NCBI GenBank assembly: GCA_027924585.1
Contig: BSBM01000762.1
Location: 10,760,501 to 10,824,500 of the forward strand
DNA: 64,000 bases
Source: Larix kaempferi
Lineage: Eukaryota > Streptophyta > Pinopsida > Pinales > Pinaceae
Reading direction: 5' to 3'
Shown: piece by piece, positions 56,271 through 64,000 of the stretch
Numbering within the stretch: position 1 is the stretch's first letter
Layout of the letters: each line of letters opens with the position of its first letter
Notes under the pieces: model-generated
What the model was told of the DNA's origin: nothing
The model's input: the letters and a program-made list of their open reading frames with translations, nothing else
The model's database searches: none
Made by a program: the position numbers and the translations under genes

Positions 56271-57581
56271 TGTAATGTCCCCCATTTTGACCCTTGTAGT
56301 ATTTTGGGCTATAATGTAAATAATGTATGCATATTATGCATGATTCCTAGCATGGAGCTCAAGGCCAAGGCCCTACTAGTGAACGCTCGATCTAGAAGAG
56401 GCAAGTATTTGATATTATGCTACCCATGTGCTAGTGAACCATGGGAATTGTAAATATGCATTTTAATATAAAATCCCTCAACTAGCTATGCAATGCAACA
56501 AGAGATAGGGGCATGATGTTACAAGGAAATTGGGAGGGAAATATTCAAACCCTTGAGCCAATCAAGTCAAGCCAAGTGTCAAGGAAAGAACCCATGAACC
56601 CTCAACTACCCATGTTGACTTTTGTACCCAATCATTCATTTCTCCCAAGAATTGGTTGAGGTAGTTAATTCCTTGTGGAATGGGAGGTATGGCTGTCCAA
56701 ATTCGAGTATGGGAAAGCCACCCTTCCTAGATTTTCGTGTTTGTCTTCTTGGGAAAGAAAAGGGCCACGAAATTGCTCCCCAAGCCATTATTCACCTATC
56801 AGTTTGCTCCCTCACAAGTTGGGACCTTCCTGGGTAGTTCCCTCCATGGTTTTCCTGTGTTTTCCTTCATTATCCTAGCTAGGAAGGGCGTTTTTGTGTT
56901 GTATAATAGTGGGGAAGAAAGGGAAATCGATTTGTGGGACCATAGAGGTTGTTTTGGCTCACGGATTGCTGGTATATCTGTGGGAGAAATCGTTTTCTTC
57001 CCTATGGTCGATTTTTCCTCTCACAAATCTGTTTTTAGTGTGCCTACGTTTTGGGGAAAACCCTTGTCCATCTAGTTCCTAAGTCCCACTACTGAAAGTG
57101 TGTTCCAGAACCCATATCTGAGTTTTGGGTGCAAGAGAATGCTAGGGTGGATTTGGGTATCCATTGCTTTGGGTTGTGCTATGCTTGAGGGTTCCCTTTT
57201 CCTTGTAGATATCATGCCCAGCTCGGGGGTGGTCTCTGAGTGCTGAAAGAATACAGGCTGGGCAGAGACCTATGGTTGGGAGGAACATTGCAGCGACATA
57301 GCTAGTTGTTTGCGACAACATTGCATCAATATGAGTGTTTTATTGTGTATATACTTTTGCAAATGTGTTAATTTGTTGACTGAGTTAAATTGAATAACAT
57401 TCATGTAATATGTGTGTGGATGAGGTTTTCATTCCGCTGTGCATGTTTAATTGATTTACATCTGCACATATCTATTTCTTTGCTTTAAAATCTAATGAAT
57501 TGGCTGAGTTTTTATGAAACATCCCATAGAATGGCATCAGGTTCCCTTCCTTGCATTGGGTCCAAGGGTGGGGACGTTACA
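56271..57581 (+). repeat. 3' LTR of the LARD
   Basis: 1311 bases, same ends and length as the 5' LTR. Confidence 0.9.
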
Positions 57582-59714
57582 TTAAGGCTGTCAATAAAGA
57601 AATAGAAAATTACCTCTTGGCTTTGTTTTATTGGACTATCGTTTCCACTGCTCGGTCCAATGTTCCTAAACTAGAGGCATTATTTACACTTGATTGAATC
57701 AGTTTAGATTAGAACAACAAGACAACCAAGGATGACCATCAACCTATTCCCAGAGTATTATGTCCCTCATTTGTCATTATTAAATTTGAGTAATACCATC
57801 CAGTTGCATATGAATCATGTGAGCACATCCCTTGATAAATATTCAACATTAGATGGCCCTGGCACAATGTTGAAGTTCATATTTTCCATTTGCTTCATTT
57901 ATAACTAGGAGAATACTAAGAGCTGCAAGTTTGTAAACAAAATAACATAATAAATCTACTAATATATATTGTTCATGTTTGTTGGACAACTATAGAAGAG
58001 ATAGATATACCAACAGAAGAATAGAGGACATAGATTCGACCGAGTAGTTGGGGCAGTCGAATTTGAAAGAGATCGATCGACAGGCAGCTGTAGTTTAGTC
58101 TATGAGAAGAAGGAAATACCAAATGATCACATAGAAACAACACTGACTAAACAAACTCCCCATTACTATATAGACTTCCTAAATTACTAATCCATATTCG
58201 TCAACCAAAGTGTCTTATTTACCATCGTTCTATTTTCATTCTAAAGTTTGTCTTTTGTGTTTGGCATATTCCATTACTTTGAGAATCAATTTAGGGTTAA
58301 TTGTTTTCCAAAAGCACTAATGTTTTATATATTTAAAAATATTAAAAGCATTTGTAATCATATGGAGTTGACCGAGTCAAGTTAGTTGAGTGGATTCCAT
58401 AATTTCAGTCATGTTCACAAGTTTGTAATTGAATCAATTGAGTCACGATTGATGACAAGTGACTCTATTATACATTTCGAAGTCGATTAAAGAATATAGG
58501 GGATGAAGCCCGAGTCTTTCTTAATGCAAGTGATCCTCTCCACCATTGTAATGAAGTCAGTCTATAGAAGACTCTGTTTATGCTTAGTTGACCATTAATT
58601 TTGTCAAGTCAGCCGAGTCCAAATAATTCGACATCGACCAACAAAGTAACTTCATGATCCCACATCCTGAGCAGATAAACTTTTAAATTGCAGGAACTAT
58701 CAATCCTCCAAAAAAAATATGAAGGAATTCAAGTAGAATACATTAAACACCACACAGTAAAGATCTTAATGATAAATATGATGATGCAAAAACACTTGAA
58801 TAGATTGAGCCCCTTGGGAAAAAATGCAGAAGTAATTATTGGGTTGTGACCTCGGAAGTTAGAAGGCCGAAAAATGGTACATAAAGGAGAGCCAAAAGAC
58901 CTAGTTCTGAGTTGATGGAGATGAATGTTGGCCAGATGATTAAAGGGTGAAGCTTCTATTGTCATGTACCCGGTGACCTCACGGTGACTCTGGGGTCATA
59001 GGGTATCGAATCTGCTAACTAAATTTGCCTCTTATATGAAATTTTATTATTCTAATGATTTCAATTATACATTTACAACATAAATAATAATGTGTATAAT
59101 CACTCATAAAGAATATATGAAAACTCTACCAACTATTACCGTAGGAATGCATTTACATTGCCATTATTTCAGTTCCATAATTCATATGATGGAAGCAATT
59201 AATACAATCAGAAATAAATATCATGCATTTATTCACATAATGAACTTATCAAATATAGCCAACTGACTGCAAACCTAGGATGTTCCTCCCAGCTGTAGGC
59301 TTTGTCAAGCCATATATTTATTTGATAGAGACACCCCCAAGCAAGGGTTACCCATCCACAAGAAGGTACTGAGTTTCTATTACAGCTATCCAATCCTGTA
59401 TTCTCAGTTTGGCTCCAATTCCGCACTCTCATGATGGTGGTACAACCATCGGTGGTTTAGGTCTGAAAACAATGATGGTTTAGACATGGAAGAATGATGA
59501 AACAATGGTCTAGAAGCCAAGAATGGGTGTCTCTGGCATGAAGGAATGATGGAAGAATGGGATAGCTCTCACTATTTATATGCATGGTTGTGACTAGCCA
59601 AGTGGCACCAAGATTGATAGGAACTAGCCACTAGGCATCCATGCGGTTGGACACTTTTCCCGCTTTTCTAAGGAGAGTTGGAAAAGTTCCATACTTGGAA
59701 TTGGACATATTTTC
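57582..59714. other. Unassigned stretch between LARD and CopB
   Basis: No supported gene and no recognised element. GACCGAGTCAAGTTAGTTGAG-like phrases at 58370-58620 and A/T-rich sequence at 59030-59230 are all that stand out. Confidence 0.35.
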
Positions 59715-60319
59715 TGTTAAGATTTAATATGCTAAGACATAAAATAGCAGCATTACATTCCATTTCACAATAATATCATATACAGGATCACTGAAGAAAC
59801 AACAAGCATAGCATAAACACAAGAGACACAGATTTATCCTAGGAAACCCTCATGGGGTAGAAAACCCAGCAAAGCTTCCTCAATATAGATTTCCAGCAAA
59901 TACAAAAGATGTAACCCTGAGCATAAGCTCCTCCTTCTCCATAGCAAATCTCTCTCTCATAAGTGCGCCACTCTCAAGTGAGTGAGTGTGTGTTAAATGA
60001 GGATTACATCTCCTCTATTTATACACTACTCTGACTTGTCTTTTTCAACAAATCATGTAGGCTCGTATTTAACCATTGGGTTAAATACCCCATTACAAGT
60101 GACTGGGCCAACCCCTCTAAGGTATCTAATAACCCTTTGACCCACATAAAACATACAGGGCCGACCCCCCACTAGGGAAGTCTAATAACCCAAGTTACCA
60201 CATTCTGACGGAGGAATAAACATCTCTGTATATACAATAAGATCTTCAAGGAGGAATGAAACATCTCCAGAATAATAAAGTACAAATATAATATTCTTTG
60301 AAGTTACAATATCTCAACA
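59715..60319 (-). repeat. 3' LTR of CopB
   Basis: 605 bases on the minus strand, starting TGTTGAGATATTGTAACTTC and ending AAATCTTAACA. It is longer than the CopA LTR (about 500) but clearly related (CTCCGGAGATG/GAAACATCTCC region, ACCCCATGAGGGTTTCC). Confidence 0.8.
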
Positions 60320-60334
60320 CTCCCCCTTAACGAG
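60320..60334 (-). other. Polypurine tract of CopB
   Basis: Minus strand CTCGTTAAGGGGGAG, adjacent to the LTR start. Confidence 0.75.
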
Positions 60335-62159
60335 AAGGATATTATAACAGCATCTGCACAATCAAGGAGTCATCAACATCATACATGATACATCTATAAA
60401 TCATTGGAAGCTTTCTCAACATCATCAGTAACTCAAGCAGTTACTGGAACATCAACATCTTCAGTACTGAGTCTTTATCTACTGCGGCACTCGAACAGCT
60501 ACAACAACATCAACATCTGGATCCTCACGATCATCAGCATCATCATCATATGATCATCAGCATCAGGATCATCTCGATCTACAGTATCTGGATCATCACG
60601 ATCTACAGCATCTGGATCATCATGATCTACAGCATTTGGATCATCTCGATCTACAGCATCTAGATCATCACGATCTACAACATCTAGAACATCTCAATCT
60701 ACAGCATCTGGATCATCATGATCTACAACATCTAGATCATCTCGATCTACAGCATCTAGATCATCTCGATCTACAGCATCTGGATCATCTCGATCTATAG
60801 CATCTAGATCATATCGATCTACAACATCTGGATCATCATGATCTACAGCATCTTAATCATCTCGATCTACAGCATCTGGATCATCTCGATCTACATGATC
60901 AGCAACATCATCATCTAGATCAACACGATCAGCAGCATCGTCATCTAGATCATCAGTATTAGTATCCACACCAATACAAGTATACACATCATCAATACAA
61001 GTATCCTCATCAATACATATCATCAATACAAGTATCAATACATTAATACAAGTATCCTCATCAGTCATAATAGCAGCATACCCTGCAACAGACATGATCA
61101 TATTATAGGATGATCAATCCTGCTTTCTTTAGGACATAGGTCCATGGATGATACAATCCAGATCAAGTTCCAGGATGATCAATCCTTATCTTTTTAAGAC
61201 AAGTCTCATGTCTAGGGACGATGCAATCCCATCACGTACATTTTGAACCCAATTCACAGACGATGCAGTCCTCACGTACATTTTGAACCCAGTTCATGGA
61301 CGATGCAGTCCTCATGTACATTTTGAACCTAGTTCACAGATGATGTAGTCCTCACACGTACCTTTAAGACAAGTCTCATGTCTAGGGACGATGAAATCCC
61401 ATCACGTACATTTTGAACCAAGGTCCAGGGACGATGCAGTCCTATCTTCAATTCTCGGAGACATCAGTCTACGGATCAATTATGGGACCAAAGTCCGGGG
61501 AAGATACAATCCCCTACCTGTTCATTCAGGACTACATTCTCGGAGACCTTGTCTATGGCTCAATTCTAGGACCGAAGTCCGGGGAAGATACAATCCCCTA
61601 CCTGTTCATTCAGGACTTCATTATCGGATACATCATGTCTACGGCTCAATTCTGGGACCGAAGTCCGGGGAAGATACAATCCCCTACCTGTTCATTCAGG
61701 ACTTCATTATCGGATACATCATGTCTACGGCTCAATTCTGGGACCGAAGTCCAGGGAAGATACAATCCCCTACCTGTTCATTCGGAACTTCATTATCGGA
61801 GACCAGTCTACGGCTCTCTTTAGAACGTGTGTTCAAGGATGATGCAATCCCTCTTCTTTCTCGGAGACATCTGTCTACAACTCACTTTAGGATTGAAATC
61901 CAAGGATGATTCAATCCTCACATGTCCACGAAGGACTTCATTCTCGAAGACATCTGTCTACGGCTCCTTTTAGAACATGTGTTCAAGGATGATGCAATCT
62001 CTCTTCTTTCTCAGAGACACCTATCTACGGCTGTCTTTAGAACATGTGTTCAAGGATGATGCAATCCCCTTGTCACCTTAGACCCTGTCTAAGGACCATC
62101 CACCAACCTCTCTGTCAGCATCACCAATGCGGGCAATCTCATCATAAGTGATCACATCA
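60335..62159 (-). repeat. Tandem-repeat 3' region of CopB
   Basis: 60567-60892 is about 13 units of 24 bases (plus strand GATCATCTCGATCTACAGCA plus TCTG). 60955-61085 is an A/T-rich block with CAATACAAGTATCCTCATCA units. 61130-61440 repeats CGTACATTTTGAACC with GATGCAGTCCTC. 61440-62060 has units of about 110 bases with GGACCGAAGTCCGGGGAAGA, TACAATCCCC and TCGGAGACATCTGTCTACGG. Each block has a counterpart in CopA, but the A/T-rich block sits in another order. Confidence 0.75.
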
Positions 62160-62840
62160 CTCCCCCTTTCGAGGAGGGTCCTTCTAAACTATATTAAGTT
62201 TGTCTCGAAAAGCTTTACTTGAGGTAGAGGTTTGGTTAGTACATCGGATCGGTAGAGGTTTGGTTAGTACATTGGTAACTTGTTACAAATTCAAACTTTA
62301 ATTCCTTTCTGCACCATATCTTGTATATAGAAATGTCAGATCTCTATGTGCTTTGACTTATCATGGAACACTGGATTCTCTGCCATTTTGGTACAACTCT
62401 GTTTGTCACATAGGATCACAGTTGGGTCTATCTCTAAGTCAAACAATCCTGAAGCCATACTGCTTCATAACTTAGCAGAGCAAGTAGCCATATATTTCGC
62501 TTGTGCTGAGAGACACACTAGAGTGCTTCCTGCTAAACCACAAGATCATGGCTGATCCCAGACAATAACATCTTCTCAATGTGCTCTTCCTGTCTGATAC
62601 ACTTTCTGCTCAATCAATATCTGTGTAGCCATCTGAATTCATGATCTCCAAGATAACATAGATCAAATTCTATCGTATCCTTTAGGTACCTCATCACATG
62701 ATTTGCAACTAATAGGTGAACACATCTAGTTTCCACTAGATACTGACTCAAGGTGTTTACATCAAAGCATATATCTGACCTAGTATTCGTTAGACACATT
62801 AATGACTTAATAATTTGTTTGTACAGAGTTATATCCAATA
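62160..62840 (-). pseudogene. RNase H of CopB
   Basis: Minus strand: LYKQIIKSLMCLTNTRSDIC (62826-62767), VMRYLKDTIEFDLCYLGDHE, then SAQAKYMAT, GLFDLEIDPTVILCDKQSC and MAENPVFHDKSKHIEI. Asn of the CDN motif is Lys. Stops and frame changes are frequent. A local tandem duplication of GGTAGAGGTTTGGTTAGTAC lies at 62223-62271. CTCCTCGAAAGGGGGAG at 62160-62176 (minus) marks the pol end and is identical to CopA. Confidence 0.75.
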
Positions 62841-63650
62841 ACTCTCATGAGTCATCTGCTAACAACTTGAAGTTGGAATCCATGAGAGTGGCCATTCCAA
62901 CACCTCAAGTCCTTTTAATATTTCTCAGCATACTTTCCCTGGTTGAGAAAGATTCCTTCTGAGCCTTGCCATACTTCCAGACCTAGGAAGTGATGCATCA
63001 ATCTGAGATCTTTCATTTTCATTTATGCAGCCATCTTCTTATTTCTTTTCATGATTTGTTTCTCATTCCCTGTCAGAAATATATCATCTACATACAATAA
63101 TAGTATGATCCATAACCTTGAGGTAAAGGTTAGGAACAACTTTACTTTTGGTAAAGCCCAAGCTTATCAAGAAACTGTCAATTCTCCCTTTGTGACTGAA
63201 CATCATTCACACTCTGCATTGAATGATCTTCTGCATATCTATCTGTGCCATCTCTCGTTATATGGGTCTACTGATATGAGCCTCAATATCATTCGAACTC
63301 TGTGGTGAGTTCTTTCTTGCATCCATGTCATCTGTGTATAGAAACCATATTCAACCTTGTAGCAAAGGTTGAGATCCACATCACCCATGGTGATCATTAA
63401 GCTCATCAATTGATTATCGATCCTGGGTACCCATACAGAACCTGATTCACACTTCTTCTTTAATTACACCATTAAGAGAACGGTCTTATCTATCCACTTG
63501 GAGCAAACATCTTGTCATGATTCTCTTCCTCTTTCTAAGAGAATCTTCTAGCCATGAGCCTTCTATATTTTGTTTGATTTGTAAATCTTCTTGTTGAACA
63601 TCCATCACTTGTTCGGTGTCCATCATTCTTCATAATCTTTCCTACAAATC
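62841..63650 (-). pseudogene. Reverse transcriptase remnants of CopB
   Basis: Minus strand: IILLLYVDDIFLTGNEK (YVDD codons 63083-63094). Upstream in a different frame is GRIDSFLISLGFTKSKVVPN, and about 300 bases further the SLNGVIKEEV segment of the RT palm. Sequence between these is not RT-like, so there is an insertion or rearrangement. Downstream reads KDLRLMHHFLGLEVWQGSEG. Confidence 0.7.
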
Positions 63651-64000
63651 AAAATTAAGTACATGATTAGTAATACTTCATAATCATGAAATCATGTTGA
63701 CATGATAACCTATTATGCATACAGATATCATTTACATAGTTATGCAACTATCTCGACCAATACTTTGGCACAACACTTTTCCATATCCTGTATGCATACA
63801 GTGGCTATCTAGATGCCTTCCATCTCTACCAGAACATACTATCGAGAGTGTGCACATCTCTCAGCATGTCAGCAAAGAGGTTTCATTCTAGACAAGCAAT
63901 AATGGAATGTTTGTCCAACTTACCAATCATATGCATATTAGTAGTATATTGTTCAATGCTCTATGAATGTTTACACTCCGCATGATATATTCTAGGAATA
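63651..64000. other. Window end, no recognised domain
   Basis: Probably further CopB or flanking sequence. No frame or motif I can name. Confidence 0.3.

Larger units (their letters stand above)
48690..57581 (+). mobile_element. Large non-coding LTR element (LARD)
   Basis: Two 1311-bp LTRs (48690-50000 and 56271-57581), both TGTAATGTCCCCC to GGGGACGTTACA, flank 6.27 kb of internal sequence. That sequence has a primer site and a polypurine tract (GGGGAGGGGAA, 56260-56270) but no gag or pol frame on either strand. Flanking five bases are GTAAG and TTAAG (4 of 5 match). By eye I counted about 42 substitutions between the LTRs, roughly 97% identity, so it is relatively young. It must rely on enzymes of another element. 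Confidence 0.85.
59715..64000 (-). mobile_element. Ty1/copia element CopB, same family as CopA, partial
   Basis: On the minus strand: RT remnants (beyond 62840), RNase H, the pol-end polypurine motif, a 1.8-kb repeat region, a polypurine tract and the 3' LTR (60319-59715). The 5' part lies beyond the window. RNase H, both polypurine motifs and repeat blocks match CopA. Confidence 0.85.

Noticed and set aside
60541-61085. CRISPR-like appearance of regular 24-bp repeats
   Set aside because: Direct tandem units without spacers, inside a copia element of a plant genome.
60853-61101. Asp-rich minus-strand ORF (VDRDDPDAVDRDD-like)
   Set aside because: It is a by-product of the 24-bp and related GAT-rich tandem repeats of CopB.

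Overview
The window looks like repeat-rich nuclear DNA of a land plant with a large genome. Almost every recognisable stretch belongs to LTR retrotransposons of plant Ty3/gypsy and Ty1/copia type, most of them decayed, nested and truncated. I see no host protein-coding gene, no rRNA or tRNA gene and no CRISPR-like array. The species cannot be named from the sequence.

Layout (element names are mine). 1-3130 (+): E1, the 3' part of a Ty3-type element with an extra coiled-coil ORF and an LTR. 3888-9131 (+): T1, the 3' part of a Tat-like Ty3 element. 9385-12842 (+): T2, Tat-like, starting inside RT. 12843 to about 16290 (+): T3, the 5' LTR, primer site, leader and gag of a Tat-like element. 17219-19705 (-): a long decayed coiled-coil ORF. 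19735-31797 (-): T4, the best preserved Tat-like element, with 5' LTR, gag, protease, RT, RNase H, integrase and a second RNase H, but no 3' LTR. 31798-47720 (-): D1, an old Ty3 element split by two later insertions: CopA (copia, 32471-39528, perfect TTCCT duplication) and Gy1 (small Ty3 deletion derivative, 42507-47182, perfect ATGTA duplication). 48690-57581: a large non-coding LTR element (LARD) with two 1311-bp LTRs. 59715-64000 (-): CopB, a second copy of the CopA family that runs out of the window.

The most interesting system is in T1, T2 and T4. Each carries a second RNase H domain of the RVT_3/archaeal-like kind downstream of integrase. Beyond it, on the opposite strand, lies a gene for a plant mobile domain (PMD)-like protein. 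In T1 and T4 this antisense gene has a spliceosome-type intron at exactly the same codon and phase: a split Asp codon, six codons after a Pro-Pro-Gly. T2 keeps the 3' splice acceptor and the second exon. Introns with GT-AG ends on the strand opposite gag-pol imply that this gene is expressed from its own antisense transcript. In T4 the gap between the converging 3' ends of pol and the antisense gene holds seven copies of a 12-bp motif, GCACRTGGATGC; T2 keeps one copy.

Other points of interest: an extra sense-strand coiled-coil ORF family 3' of pol (E1, D1); paired zinc knuckles between protease and RT in T4; 1.6-1.8 kb tandem-repeat regions between two polypurine tracts in CopA and CopB; minisatellites in the LARD, one with a 57-bp unit open for 139 codons; and decay dominated by in-frame stops, many of the CAG-to-TAG type expected from cytosine deamination.
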